Notes under the pieces: model-generated | Database searches by the model: none | Told to the model about the DNA's origin: nothing | The model's input: the letters and a program-made list of their open reading frames with translations, nothing else | Shown here: piece by piece, positions 32,575-41,545 of the stretch | Layout: each line of letters starts with the position of its first letter | Numbering within the stretch: position 1 is the stretch's first letter | Made by a program: the position numbers and the translations under genes | NCBI RefSeq assembly: GCF_014654895.1 | Contig: NZ_BNBE01000002.1 | Location: 806,001 to 870,000 of the forward strand | DNA from: Streptomyces filamentosus | Lineage (GTDB): Bacteria > Actinomycetota > Actinomycetes > Streptomycetales > Streptomycetaceae | Length of the DNA stretch: 64,000 bases | Direction of reading: 5' to 3'

Positions 32575-33879
32575 ATGCCCCTCACCCGAGCCGCCACCCA
32601 GGCCGCACTCCGCCTCGGAGCGGTCGCGCTCGCCGGTTCCCTGCTCGCCGCCTGCGGATCCGGCGCCTCCGACAGCGCCGCCGACAAGCCCGGCGGCAAG
32701 GTCACGCTCACCGTCGACCTCTTCGGCTCCTTCGGCTACAAGGAGGCCGGGCTCTACGCCGAGTACGAGAAGCTCCACCCGGGCGTCACCATCAAGCAGA
32801 CGGACACCGAGGACGAGGCCGACTACTGGAAGTCGCTCCAGACCCGGCTCGCCGGCGGCGGCGGCCTCGCCGACGTGCAGGGCGTCGAGGTCGGCCGGAT
32901 CGCCTCCGTCACCCAGCAGCAGGCCGACCGCTTCGAGGACCTGCGGAAGTACGGCGCCGACGGGCTCAAGAACCAGTTCGCCGAGGCCAAGTGGGCCGCC
33001 GCCACCGGGAAGAACGGCGAGGTCCTCGGTCTGGGCACCGACGTCGGCCCCGAGGCCATGTGCTACCGCACCGACCTCCTGAAGCAGGCCGGACTGCCCA
33101 CCGACCGCGACGAGCTCGCCGAGAAGTGGTCCACCTGGGACGGCTACCTGGAGCTCGGCAAGCAGTACAAGGCGAAGGCCCCCGGCAAGAGCGCCTGGCT
33201 GGACAGCGTCGGCAGCCTCTTCTCCATCATGATCGGGCAGGAGGAGGAGCGGTACTACGACGCCTCCGGCGCCCTGATCTGGGAGACCAACCCCGCCCTG
33301 AAGACCGCCTGGGAAGCCTCCGTCGAGGCGAGCGGCGCCGGCCTGAGCGCCAAGCTCGACCAGTGGTCCCCGCAGTGGAACCAGGCCTTCGCCGCCGGTT
33401 CCTTCGCCACCCTCCCCTGCCCCGCCTGGATGCTCGGCTACATCAAGGGCCAGGCGGGCGAGACCGGCAAGGGCAAGTGGGACGTCGCCGCGCTGCCCGG
33501 CGGCGCCGGCAACTGGGGCGGCTCCTACCTCGCCGTGCCCAAGGCCGCGAAGAACAAGAAGGAGGCGTACGAGCTGATCAAGTGGCTCACCGCCCCCGAG
33601 CAGCAGGCCAAGATCTTCGCGAAGCAGGGCAACTTCCCCTCCTCGACCGGCGCCATCGCCGAGGTCGCGGGCACCACGGACCCGTACTTCTCCGGCGCCC
33701 CGATCGGGAAGATCTTCGGCGACGCGGCCAAGGCGGCCCCCGTGCAGGTCCTCGGCGTGCACGACCAGAACATCAACCAGCAGATCACCAACGCGCTGAG
33801 CGAGGTCGAGCGCAAGGGCCTCGCCCCCGAGAAGGCGTGGGAGAACGCGAAGAAGGGCGTCGCCAACACCCTCGGCTGA
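32575..33879 (+). CDS. Beta-glucoside/laminari-oligosaccharide ABC substrate-binding lipoprotein
   Basis: A 434-residue lipoprotein with lipobox Cys27 (SLLAAC). The mature part starts GKVTLTVDLFGSFGYKEAGLYAEYEKLHPGV and contains ADVQGVEVGRIASV, GLGTDVGPEAMCYRTDLLKQAGLP, and GGAGNWGGSYLAVPKAAKNKKEAYELIKWLTAPEQQ, all typical of family 1 sugar-binding proteins. ATG 32575 follows AAGGGAG. It heads an operon with two permeases and a GH1 glucosidase under a LacI-type operator. With the GH81 gene divergent, the ligand is most likely beta-1,3-gluco-oligosaccharides; cellobiose cannot be excluded. Confidence 0.92.
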   Translation: MPLTRAATQAALRLGAVALAGSLLAACGSGASDSAADKPGGKVTLTVDLFGSFGYKEAGLYAEYEKLHPGVTIKQTDTEDEADYWKSLQTRLAGGGGLADVQGVEVGRIASVTQQQADRFEDLRKYGADGLKNQFAEAKWAAATGKNGEVLGLGTDVGPEAMCYRTDLLKQAGLPTDRDELAEKWSTWDGYLELGKQYKAKAPGKSAWLDSVGSLFSIMIGQEEERYYDASGALIWETNPALKTAWEASVEASGAGLSAKLDQWSPQWNQAFAAGSFATLPCPAWMLGYIKGQAGETGKGKWDVAALPGGAGNWGGSYLAVPKAAKNKKEAYELIKWLTAPEQQAKIFAKQGNFPSSTGAIAEVAGTTDPYFSGAPIGKIFGDAAKAAPVQVLGVHDQNINQQITNALSEVERKGLAPEKAWENAKKGVANTLG

Positions 33880-33930
33880 CCCCCGGCCCCGACGTCTCCC
33901 CGGCCCCTTCTCCCGGCCCCTCCCCCGGCA

Positions 33931-33953
33931 CCCGGCCGGCCGCTCCGGCCGGG
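33931..33953 (+). other. Intra-operon hairpin between binding protein and permease genes
   Basis: CCCGGCCGG and CCGGCCGGG form a 9-bp stem with a 5-nt loop, inside a 161-bp C-rich spacer (33880-34040). Such hairpins commonly protect the upstream binding-protein mRNA or reduce read-through into the permeases. Confidence 0.6.
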
Positions 33954-34040
33954 GCGGCTCCCCCCGCCCCGGCCCCCGGCCGCGCCGCCCCCGCCCCAAC
34001 CCCGCGAACTTCCCGTGACCCCCTCCCGAAGGGCCGCACC

Positions 34041-34988
34041 GTGACCCTCACCGCACCGGCGAAAGCCGTCACCGCCCCACGACCGCCGGGCCTCCGGCGC
34101 CTGTGGCGCGCGGTGTCGCCGTACACGTACGTCGCCCCGTTCTTCACCCTCTTCGCCGCCTTCGGGCTCTTCCCGCTGGTCTACACGGCGTACGTCTCGC
34201 TCCACCGGGTCGAGCTCCAGGACCCCGGCACCATGGAGTGGCGCGGGCTCGGCAACTACACCGCCCTCTTCGGCGACGAGTTCTTCTGGACCGCGCTGCG
34301 CAACACCTTCACCATCGGCGTCCTGTCCACCGTGCCGCAGCTGGTGATGGCCCTGGCGCTGGCGCACCTGCTCAACCACCGGCTGCGCGGCCGGACCTTC
34401 CTGCGGACGGCGATGCTGCTGCCGTACGCCACCTCGGTCGCCGCCGCGACCCTCGTCTTCGCCCAGCTCTTCGGCCGCGACTTCGGACTCTTCAACTACG
34501 TCCTCGGGCTGGTCGGCGCCGGGCCGGTCGACTGGCAGTCGGGGACGCTCAGCTCCCAGATCGCGGTCTCCACGATCGTGGTCTGGCGGTGGACCGGCTA
34601 CAACGCGCTGATCTACCTCGCCGGCATGCAGTCCATCCCGTCCGAGCTGTACGAGGCGGCCGAGATGGACGGGGCCTCCCGGTGGCGGCAGTTCTTCCAC
34701 GTGACGCTGCCGGGGCTGCGGCCGACGATCCTCTTCACCGTCGTGGTCTCCACGATCGGCGCCACCCAGCTCTTCGGCGAGCCGCTGCTCTTCGAGGGCT
34801 CCATGTCGGGCGGCATCTCGCACCAGTACCAGACCCTCGGGCTCTACATGTACGAGCAGGGCTGGGGCTTCTTCCACCTGGGCCGCGCCGCCGCCATCGC
34901 CTGGGTGATGTTCCTGCTGATCCTGGTGATGGTCGGGGCGAACGCCCTGGTCGCGCGCCGCCGTTCCCGCAAGGAGGCCGGCCGATGA
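34041..34988 (+). CDS. Sugar ABC transporter permease (MalF type)
   Basis: A 315-residue permease with six helices, starting VSPYTYVAPFFTLFAAFGLFPLVYTAYVSLHRV. The EAA loop is EAAEMDGASRWRQFFHVTLP. Start GTG 34041 follows GAAGGG at good spacing, 161 bp after the binding-protein gene. The next permease overlaps its end by 4 bp. Together with the 34985 protein it forms the membrane channel of the beta-glucan oligosaccharide importer. No ATPase gene is in the operon, so MsiK-type sharing is expected. Confidence 0.93.
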   Translation: MTLTAPAKAVTAPRPPGLRRLWRAVSPYTYVAPFFTLFAAFGLFPLVYTAYVSLHRVELQDPGTMEWRGLGNYTALFGDEFFWTALRNTFTIGVLSTVPQLVMALALAHLLNHRLRGRTFLRTAMLLPYATSVAAATLVFAQLFGRDFGLFNYVLGLVGAGPVDWQSGTLSSQIAVSTIVVWRWTGYNALIYLAGMQSIPSELYEAAEMDGASRWRQFFHVTLPGLRPTILFTVVVSTIGATQLFGEPLLFEGSMSGGISHQYQTLGLYMYEQGWGFFHLGRAAAIAWVMFLLILVMVGANALVARRRSRKEAGR

Positions 34989-35896
34989 CCGCGCTCGCCG
35001 ACCCGCCCGTCCCGACCGCCTCCCCCGGCCCGAGACCGCCCGGCCGGACGCGCCGGACCCGCCGGTCGGGGGCGGGGCGGACCCTGAAGGCCGGGCCCCT
35101 CGCGTACGCGGTGCTGATCCTGGCGGTGCTCGTCTCGGCCTTCCCCTTCTACTGGACGATCGTCGCGGCCAGCCGCACCAACGCCGACCTGGCCCGGGTG
35201 CCGCCGTCGCTGGTGCCGGGCCCGCACCTGATCCGCAACTTCGAGGCGGTCCTCGCCGAGGCCGACATCGGCAAGGCCCTGCTCAACTCCCTGATCGTGT
35301 CCGGCTCGATCACCGTCGGCACCGTGCTGTGCTGCACCCTCGCCGGCTTCGCCTTCGCCAAGCTGCGCTTCCGGGGCCGGGGCGCGCTGCTCGCCGTCAC
35401 GGTCGGCACGATGATGATCCCGCCGCAGCTCGGCGTCATCCCGCTCTTCATGCTGATCGCGGAACTCCAGTGGGTGAACCAGCTCCAGTCGGTGATCCTG
35501 CCGGGCCTCGTCTCCGCCTTCGGCGTGTTCTTCATGCGCCAGTACCTGGTGCAGTCGCTGCCCGACGAGCTGATCGAGGCGGCCCGGGTGGACGGTGCCT
35601 CCACGGCCCGGATCTTCTGGTCGATCGTCGTGCCGATCGCCCGTCCGGGTATGGCCGTCCTCGGTCTGCTCACCTTCATGGCCGCGTGGAACGACTTCTT
35701 CTGGCCGATCGTGGCACTCTCCTCCCAGGAACCGACCGTCCAGGTGGCGCTCCGCCAGCTCGGCGGCGGCTACGTCCACGACCAGTCGGTGATCATGGCG
35801 GGCACCCTGCTGGGCACGCTGCCCGTGCTGCTGGTCTTCGGCCTGCTGGGCCGTCAGATCGTCGGCGGCATCATGCAGGGCGCGGTCAAGGGCTGA
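34985..35896 (+). CDS. Sugar ABC transporter permease (MalG type)
   Basis: A 303-residue permease. A disordered Pro/Arg-rich N-terminus (1-35) precedes the first helix (LAYAVLILAVLVSAFPFYWTIVAASRTN). The EAA loop is EAARVDGASTARIFWSIVVP, followed by FMAAWNDFFWPIVAL. The ATG at 34985 overlaps the previous stop (ATGA), so translation is coupled. The GH1 beta-glucosidase follows after 60 bp. It serves in the same importer as the 34041 protein. Confidence 0.93.
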   Translation: MTALADPPVPTASPGPRPPGRTRRTRRSGAGRTLKAGPLAYAVLILAVLVSAFPFYWTIVAASRTNADLARVPPSLVPGPHLIRNFEAVLAEADIGKALLNSLIVSGSITVGTVLCCTLAGFAFAKLRFRGRGALLAVTVGTMMIPPQLGVIPLFMLIAELQWVNQLQSVILPGLVSAFGVFFMRQYLVQSLPDELIEAARVDGASTARIFWSIVVPIARPGMAVLGLLTFMAAWNDFFWPIVALSSQEPTVQVALRQLGGGYVHDQSVIMAGTLLGTLPVLLVFGLLGRQIVGGIMQGAVKG

Positions 35897-35956
35897 CCCC
35901 CGCTCCCCTTCCCCTCCTTCCTCCCCTCCCTCCCCTCTTCCTGGAGTCGCCTCCTC

Positions 35957-37357
35957 ATGACCGCTGTCGACGCACGCCCCGAGTCCACCGCGACGCTCCG
36001 CTTCCCGGAGGGCTTCCGCTGGGGCACCGCCACCGCCGCGTACCAGATCGAGGGCGCGGCCACGGAGGACGGCAGGACGCCGTCCATCTGGGACACCTTC
36101 AGCCGGACGCCGGGCAAGGTCCGCAACGGCGACACCGGCGACATCGCCGCCGACCACTACCACCGGATGCGCGAGGACGTCGCCCTGATGCGGGAGCTGG
36201 GGGTGACGGACTACCGTTTCTCGGTGGCGTGGCCCCGCGTCCAGCCGACCGGACGCGGACCGGCCCTCCAGAAGGGCCTGGACTTCTACCGGCGGCTCTG
36301 CGACGAGCTGCGGGACGCGGGCATCCGGCCGGTGGCGACGCTGTACCACTGGGACCTGCCGCAGGAGCTGGAGGACGCGGGCGGCTGGCCGCGCCGGGAG
36401 ACCGCCGAGCGGTTCGCCGAGTACGCGGGGATCACGGCGGGCGCGCTCGGCGACCGGGTCGCGACCTGGACGACGCTGAACGAGCCGTGGTGCTCGGCCT
36501 TCCTCGGGTACGGGAACGGGGTGCACGCCCCGGGCCGGACCGACGACGCGGACGCGCTGCGCGCCGCCCACCACCTCAACCTGGCGCACGGCCTCGCGGT
36601 GGGCGCCCTGCGGGAGTCCCTTCCGGCCGGGTCGGAGGTGTCGCTGACGCTCAACCTGCACGTGGTGCGGGCGCTGACGGAGTCGGCGGAGGACCGGGAC
36701 GCGGCCCGGCGGATCGACGCGGTGGCGAACCGGATCTTCCTCGACCCGGTCTTCCGGGGCCGGCTGCCCGAGGACCTGGTGCGGGACACGGCCGGGGTGA
36801 CGGACTGGGGCTTCGTACGGGACGGGGACCTGGCGGCGATCGCGGCGCCGATCGACTCGCTGGGACTGAACTACTACTCCCCCACCGTCGTGGCGGCGGG
36901 CTCCTCGGAGTCCCCGTCGCCGTGGGCGGGCGCGGAGCGGCACGTGCGGTTCCTGCCCGCGCCGGGCCCCCGGACGGCGATGGACTGGCCGGTGGACGCG
37001 GACGGACTCCACGAGCTGCTCACCCGGATGCGCGACGAACTGCCGGGCGTCCCGCTGGTGATCACCGAGAACGGGGCCGCGTACGAGGACTACGCGGACC
37101 CGTCCGGACAGGTGCGCGACCCGGAGCGGGTCGCCTATCTGCACGGGCACCTGGCGGCCGTGCGCCGGGCGATCGAGGACGGCGCGGACGTGCGGGGCTA
37201 CTTCCTGTGGTCGCTCCTGGACAACTTCGAGTGGGCGTTCGGCTACAGCAAGCGGTTCGGGATCGTGCACGTGGACTTCGCGAGCCAGCGCCGGACGCCC
37301 AAGGACAGTGCCCGCTGGTACGCGGAGGTGATCGCGCGGGGCGGGCTGCCGTCCTGA
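35957..37357 (+). CDS. GH1 beta-glucosidase
   Basis: A 466-residue cytoplasmic family 1 glycosidase with no signal peptide. FPEGFRWGTATAAYQIEGA gives the N-terminal signature. The acid/base is E176 (TLNEPW) and the nucleophile E371 (VITENGAAY). Other sugar-site motifs are HWDLPQ and WSLLDNFEWAFGYSKRFG. The length is that of bacterial GH1 enzymes such as BglC. It is the last gene of the LacI-controlled operon and should split imported beta-1,3- (or beta-1,4-) gluco-oligosaccharides to glucose. Its 3' end is 15 bp from the convergent helR. Confidence 0.96.
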   Translation: MTAVDARPESTATLRFPEGFRWGTATAAYQIEGAATEDGRTPSIWDTFSRTPGKVRNGDTGDIAADHYHRMREDVALMRELGVTDYRFSVAWPRVQPTGRGPALQKGLDFYRRLCDELRDAGIRPVATLYHWDLPQELEDAGGWPRRETAERFAEYAGITAGALGDRVATWTTLNEPWCSAFLGYGNGVHAPGRTDDADALRAAHHLNLAHGLAVGALRESLPAGSEVSLTLNLHVVRALTESAEDRDAARRIDAVANRIFLDPVFRGRLPEDLVRDTAGVTDWGFVRDGDLAAIAAPIDSLGLNYYSPTVVAAGSSESPSPWAGAERHVRFLPAPGPRTAMDWPVDADGLHELLTRMRDELPGVPLVITENGAAYEDYADPSGQVRDPERVAYLHGHLAAVRRAIEDGADVRGYFLWSLLDNFEWAFGYSKRFGIVHVDFASQRRTPKDSARWYAEVIARGGLPS

Positions 37358-37372
37358 GCGTCCGGCGCCGGG

Positions 37373-39538
37373 TCAGGGGGTGGTGAGGACGGCGAGGCGC
37401 TGGGTGGCGCGGGTCATCGCCACGTAGCGGTCCACCGCGCCCTCGACGCCCTCGCCGTACTCCTGCGGGTCGAGGAGGACGACGAAGTCGAACTCCAGGC
37501 CCTTGGAGAGGCTCGGGGTGAGCGCCCTGACCCGGGGGCGGTCGCCGAGCTCGGGGAGGTGTCCGGCGGCGGCGATGACGCAGGCGACGCCGTCGGCGTT
37601 CCCGGCGAGCCAGTCGTCGAGGAGGGCGTCCAGTTCGCCGGCGGTGCCGTGGTGGACGGGGATGCCGGAGGAACGGACCGAGGTCGGCACGTTGGCGTCC
37701 GGGAGGGCGGCGCGGATGACCGGGGCGGCCTCGGTCATGACCTCCTCCGGGGTGCGGTAGTTGATGCTGAGCGAGGCCGTCTCGACGCGGTCGAGGCCGA
37801 TCCGCTCCAGGCGTTCGCGCCAGGTCTCGGTGAAGCCGTGGCGGGCCTGGGCGCGGTCGCCGACGATGGTGAAGCTGCGCGAGGGGCAGCGGGCGATCAG
37901 CATCTGCCATTCGGCGTCGGTGAGTTCCTGCGCCTCGTCGACGACCACGTGGGCGAAGGGCCCGGCGAGCGGGTCTCCGGCGGCGGTGGGCAGGCCGCCC
38001 TCGTCGACGAGGCTGTCCTGGAGGTCCTTGCCGAGGAGCATGGTGACGGCGCCCTCGCCGTCGTCGTCGCCGCGCACGATGTTGTCGATGACGCCGGCCA
38101 TCCGCTCCTTGCGGGCGGCGAGGGTCGCCTTCTCGCGGCGCTTGCGGGCGCTGGACCGGGGGTCGCCGAGCCGCTGCCGGGCGGCGTCGAGGAAGGGCAG
38201 GTCGGACTCGGTCCAGGCCTGGGCGTCGGCCCGCTGGAGGGCCCGCACCTCGTCCCGGTCCAGCCAGGGGGCGCACAGGCGCAGGTAGGCGGGGACGGTC
38301 CACAGGTCGCCGACGAGGTCGGTGGGCTCCAGCATGGGCCAGGCCCGGTCGAGGGTGCCGACCAGTTCGCGGTCGTGCCGCAGGGCCCGCTCGAAGAGGG
38401 CGTCGGGGACCTCGCCGCCCGCCTTCTCCTTCAGGAGGGCGACGAGCTCGTCCCAGATCAGCTCGCGGCCCTCGTTGTGCGGGGTGGAGGGGCCGGGGGC
38501 GTCGAAGACCTCCGCCCAGTCGTCGGCGGTGACGGTCAGGTCGCCCCAGTCGGTGGTGACGCGGGTCTCCCCGGCCGGGGGCTCCTCGTAGAAGCGGACG
38601 GCCTTCTCGATGCCCCGGACCAGGGCGGCGGAGGACTTGAGGCGGGCCGCCTCGGGGTCCTTCTCGGGGCGGACGGCGGCCCCTTCGGGGACGAGGTCCC
38701 GGACGGTGCAGGTGCGCACGCCCTCCTCGCCGAGGCTGGGCAGCACGTCGGAGACGTAGGCGAGGTAGGGCTGGTGGGGGCCGACGAAGAGGACGCCGCC
38801 GCGGCGGTGGCCGAGCCGGGGGTCGGAGTAGAGGAGGTAGGCGGCCCGGTGGAGGGCGACGACGGTCTTCCCGGTGCCGGGTCCGCCGTCGACGACGAGG
38901 GCGCCGCGCGAGCCGGCGCGGACGATGGCGTCCTGGTCGGCCTGGATGGTGGAGAGCACGTCCCGCATCCGCTCGGAGCGGTTGGTGCCGAGGCTGGCGA
39001 TGAAGGCCGACTGGTTGTCGAGGGCCGCGTGCTCGCCCCGGCCGTCCTCGGTGAAGACCTCGTCCCAGTAGTCGGTGATCCGGCCGCCGTTCCAGCGGTA
39101 GCGGCGGCGGCTGGCCAGGTCCATCGGGTGGGCGTGGGTGGCGGCGAAGAAGGGTTCGGCGGCGGGTGAGCGCCAGTCGACGAGGAGCCGGTTGCCGTCG
39201 CTGTCGGTGAGGCCGAGCCGTCCGATGTAGAGGGGCCCGGAGCCGTCGGCGGAGACGATCCGGCCGAGGCACAGGTCGAGGCCGAAGCGGCGCAGGGCGC
39301 GCAGCCGGCCGGAGAGGCGGTGGACCTCCAGGTCGCGCTCCATCGCCTCGCGGCCCGCGCCGCCGGGTTCCCGGAGCACGGCGTCGAGCCGGTCGGAGAC
39401 TTCGGCGACGGCCTGGTCGAGGCTCTCCGCGACGGCGGCGAAGTGCTTCTCGTCGTCGGCGATGAGCGCCGGGTCGGCCTTGGCGGCGAGACGGTCGGGA
39501 AGCTCGAAGGGGCCGGTGGTCCGCAGAGGCATGGGCAC
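37373..39538 (-). CDS. helR: RNA polymerase recycling motor ATPase HelR
   Basis: A 721-residue UvrD/Rep-like helicase of the HelD/HelR group. Walker A is GGPGTGKT (218-225) and Walker B is FAHVVVDEAQELTD. Later SF1 motifs are FTIVGDRAQARHGF, SINYRTPEEV and ALTPSLSKGLEFDFVVLLDP, followed by YVAMTRATQRLAVL. HelR is known in S. venezuelae to bind RNA polymerase, displace rifamycins and confer tolerance. The assignment rests on the family pattern and the inverted repeat upstream that resembles the rifamycin-associated element. GTG 39538 is chosen for the GAGA at usable spacing; ATG 39532 is nearly equal. It is monocistronic. Confidence 0.87.
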   Translation of the reverse strand: MPMPLRTTGPFELPDRLAAKADPALIADDEKHFAAVAESLDQAVAEVSDRLDAVLREPGGAGREAMERDLEVHRLSGRLRALRRFGLDLCLGRIVSADGSGPLYIGRLGLTDSDGNRLLVDWRSPAAEPFFAATHAHPMDLASRRRYRWNGGRITDYWDEVFTEDGRGEHAALDNQSAFIASLGTNRSERMRDVLSTIQADQDAIVRAGSRGALVVDGGPGTGKTVVALHRAAYLLYSDPRLGHRRGGVLFVGPHQPYLAYVSDVLPSLGEEGVRTCTVRDLVPEGAAVRPEKDPEAARLKSSAALVRGIEKAVRFYEEPPAGETRVTTDWGDLTVTADDWAEVFDAPGPSTPHNEGRELIWDELVALLKEKAGGEVPDALFERALRHDRELVGTLDRAWPMLEPTDLVGDLWTVPAYLRLCAPWLDRDEVRALQRADAQAWTESDLPFLDAARQRLGDPRSSARKRREKATLAARKERMAGVIDNIVRGDDDGEGAVTMLLGKDLQDSLVDEGGLPTAAGDPLAGPFAHVVVDEAQELTDAEWQMLIARCPSRSFTIVGDRAQARHGFTETWRERLERIGLDRVETASLSINYRTPEEVMTEAAPVIRAALPDANVPTSVRSSGIPVHHGTAGELDALLDDWLAGNADGVACVIAAAGHLPELGDRPRVRALTPSLSKGLEFDFVVLLDPQEYGEGVEGAVDRYVAMTRATQRLAVLTTP

Positions 39539-39628
39539 GCGCGCAATCTCGTTTCGGCAGGTGACGGGGGTCGGGCCGGGTCTTCCGGAGCGGGGGACGC
39601 GACCTGGAGGTGTGATTGTGCGGCATCC

Positions 39629-39653
39629 GGGGGGCCTTGCCGCAAGGCCCCCC
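39629..39653. promoter_or_regulatory. Rifamycin-associated-element (RAE)-like inverted repeat
   Basis: Perfect 12-bp arms, GGGGGGCCTTGC (39629-39640) and GCAAGGCCCCCC (39642-39653), flank a single C. It lies about 90 bp before helR. On the helR strand a CACAAT hexamer suitable as a -10 lies about 10 bp downstream of it. The G-run/CTTGCnGCAAG/C-run form matches my memory of RAE upstream of rifamycin-resistance genes. Confidence 0.78.
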
Positions 39654-39773
39654 TTGCGCTATACCTTGAACATGGCGGGAGGTGTTCCCGCCATTCGTGT
39701 GTCCGGGCTCATGTCCCGGCCCGTGCCCCGGTCCGTGTCCGCCCGTGTGCCCCGCCCCGCCCGCTCCCGGCCG

Positions 39774-40103
39774 TCAGCGGGTGTCGCCGGTCCAGTCGAA
39801 GCGTGCCGGGTCGCCGGCCCGGGGACCGTACACCGCCTTCCCCCCGGAGCCGTAGCGGCTCAGCTCCGTCTCCAGGACCGCGCCCGCGCGTATCTCCTCG
39901 CCGGTCCAGTCGGTGACGTCGAGCAGCAGGCCGTCGAGCGGGCCGCCGACCAGCTCCGCGTAGGCCCGGCCGGGACGCGGCCCGGGGCGCGGATCGTCGT
40001 GGTCCTGGCCGTAGACCCGGCCCCGCAGCAGCTCCTCGTCGCGCTCCCCGCCCATGCCGCCGCCCCTTCCCCCGTCCCCGGGACTGTCGTCCTGCCTGTC
40101 CAT
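39774..40103 (-). CDS. Hypothetical protein
   Basis: A 109-residue protein that I do not recognise. A charged Gly/Asp-rich N-terminus (MDRQDDSPGDGG) precedes a more ordered part with AYAELVGGPLDGLLLDVTDWTGEEI and a C-terminal KAVYGPRAGDPARFDWTGD. The GGPLDG and YGP...F.W patterns suggest a small beta-rich fold of the kind found in many short actinobacterial or phage-related hypothetical proteins (tentative). The ATG at 40101-40103 has no convincing Shine-Dalgarno. It is divergent from the GPP34 gene. Confidence 0.65.
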   Translation of the reverse strand: MDRQDDSPGDGGRGGGMGGERDEELLRGRVYGQDHDDPRPGPRPGRAYAELVGGPLDGLLLDVTDWTGEEIRAGAVLETELSRYGSGGKAVYGPRAGDPARFDWTGDTR

Positions 40104-40247
40104 GGCCCCAGCGTGCCAGCCGCCACTGACAACGGCCCGCCGGCCGGCGCCGTACGGGCCCCGGCGGGGAACCGGACGGGCCGTCGGACCGTCTCCACGG
40201 GGAGAAGCGGCCGGAGTTGTTCCGGTCTTCCACCGGGAAGGACGCCG

Positions 40248-40913
40248 ATGACGATCACGCTCGCCGAGGAGATCATGCTGCTGTCCCTGGACGACGAGTC
40301 CGGGCGGGCCGAGGAGCGGCAGGCGGCCTCGTGGGCGGTCGCGGGCGGGATCCTGCTGGAGTTGGCGCTCGCCGGGCGGGTGTCGGTGGCCGGCGGGCGG
40401 CTGACGGTCACGGACGCCGCCCCCACGGGCGAGGAACTGCTCGACGAGCGGCTGGCGCGGATCGCGGACTGGGCGGGGAGCCGGAAGACGGCGCCGAAGG
40501 TCACGGACTGGCTGACGAAGGACCAGGGGAAGGCGCCGGGCGCGACGGTCGCGCGGCTGTGCGCGCGGGGCGTCGTCACCGAGGAGCGCCACCGGATCCT
40601 GGGCATGTTCCCCGTGCGGCGCTATCCGGAGGCGGACGGGGCGGTGGAGCGCGGGCTGCGGGAGCGGCTGCGGGCCGTGGTCCTGGACGGCGGCGAGCCG
40701 GACGAGCGCACGGCCGGGCTGATCGCGCTGGTGCACGGCGCGAAGCTGCACCGGTCGGCGTTCCCCGGGGAGCCGGTGAAGGAGGTCGCCGCCCGGATGG
40801 GGGAGATCGCGGAGGGCCGGTGGGCGGCCGAGGGGATCCGGGAGGCGATCCGGAACATGCAGGCGGCGATGGCCGCCGTGACGGTGGCCACGATCGTCGC
40901 GGTCACCGGCTGA
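40248..40913 (+). CDS. GPP34 family phosphoprotein (GOLPH3-like)
   Basis: A 221-residue cytoplasmic/peripheral membrane protein. MTITLAEEIMLLSLDDESGR at the start, AVAGGILLELALAGRVSVAGGRLTV, and the C-terminal IREAIRNMQAAMAAVTVATI follow the GPP34 (Golgi phosphoprotein 3) pattern, a phosphoinositide-binding fold in eukaryotes. Streptomycetes carry many paralogues of unclear function. ATG 40248 follows GGGAAGGA. It is convergent with the HD-domain gene (32-bp gap). Confidence 0.92.
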   Translation: MTITLAEEIMLLSLDDESGRAEERQAASWAVAGGILLELALAGRVSVAGGRLTVTDAAPTGEELLDERLARIADWAGSRKTAPKVTDWLTKDQGKAPGATVARLCARGVVTEERHRILGMFPVRRYPEADGAVERGLRERLRAVVLDGGEPDERTAGLIALVHGAKLHRSAFPGEPVKEVAARMGEIAEGRWAAEGIREAIRNMQAAMAAVTVATIVAVTG

Positions 40914-40945
40914 GGCGGGGCCGGCGGGGCCCCCGCCCGGGGCGG

Positions 40946-41545
40946 TCAGGTCACGGCGTGGCCGTACGCGGCGGCCAGGGCGTCGAGTTCGGGATCGCCG
41001 TACAGGCGGCGCAGGGCCCGGAAGGTGGTGGCCTTCTCCTGGCCGAAGCGGGCGATGCGCACCTCGAAGCTGTCCGGGGAGACGAAGCGCGGCGGGGTGC
41101 TCTTGCTGTGGAACTTGTCGGCGTACATGACCATCCGCTCCTCCGGCGTGACGGGCACGTAGTCGGCGGGCGGGACGGGCAGGCCCTGGGTGAGGACGTC
41201 CTCCTTGGTGAGGCCGACGCCGGTGTGGCAGGAGCAGAAGCGGCAGAGGGCCTCGGGCAGGCCCTCGGAGGCGAGGAGTTCGTGGCCGAGGACGCCGTGG
41301 GTGACGTAGGAGGCGCCGTCGAGGCGTCCGGTGGCGTCGTACAGCCGGTAGACGCCGATGTCGTGGAGCAGGCAGCCGGCGCGGACCAGGCCGGCGTCGA
41401 CGCCCCGGCCGCCGGAGCGGGAGATCAGCTGGTCGGCGACGGCCGCGACGATCTCGCAGTGGGTGAACACGAGGTCGAAGGCGGCGTCGCTGGGGGCGTG
41501 TTTCCGGTGCAGCGCCCGGATCTCGTCATATGAGGGGATCTCCAC
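40946..41545 (-). CDS. HD-domain phosphohydrolase
   Basis: A 199-residue HD-superfamily protein. The metal-binding set is visible as THCEIVAAVADQL, LLHDIGVY (the HD dyad), YVTHGVLGHELL and CSCHTGVG. A C-terminal helical part with MYADKFHSKSTPPRF is shared with several actinobacterial HD proteins. It probably hydrolyses a phosphate ester or nucleotide; substrate unknown. Start ATG at 41543-41545. It is divergent from the phosphodiester glycosidase gene. Confidence 0.88.
   Translation of the reverse strand: MEIPSYDEIRALHRKHAPSDAAFDLVFTHCEIVAAVADQLISRSGGRGVDAGLVRAGCLLHDIGVYRLYDATGRLDGASYVTHGVLGHELLASEGLPEALCRFCSCHTGVGLTKEDVLTQGLPVPPADYVPVTPEERMVMYADKFHSKSTPPRFVSPDSFEVRIARFGQEKATTFRALRRLYGDPELDALAAAYGHAVT

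Noticed and set aside
40923..40937. Terminator hairpin between the GPP34 and HD genes
   Set aside because: The arms GGCGGGG and CCCCGCC are separated by a single base, so no stable RNA loop of normal size forms.
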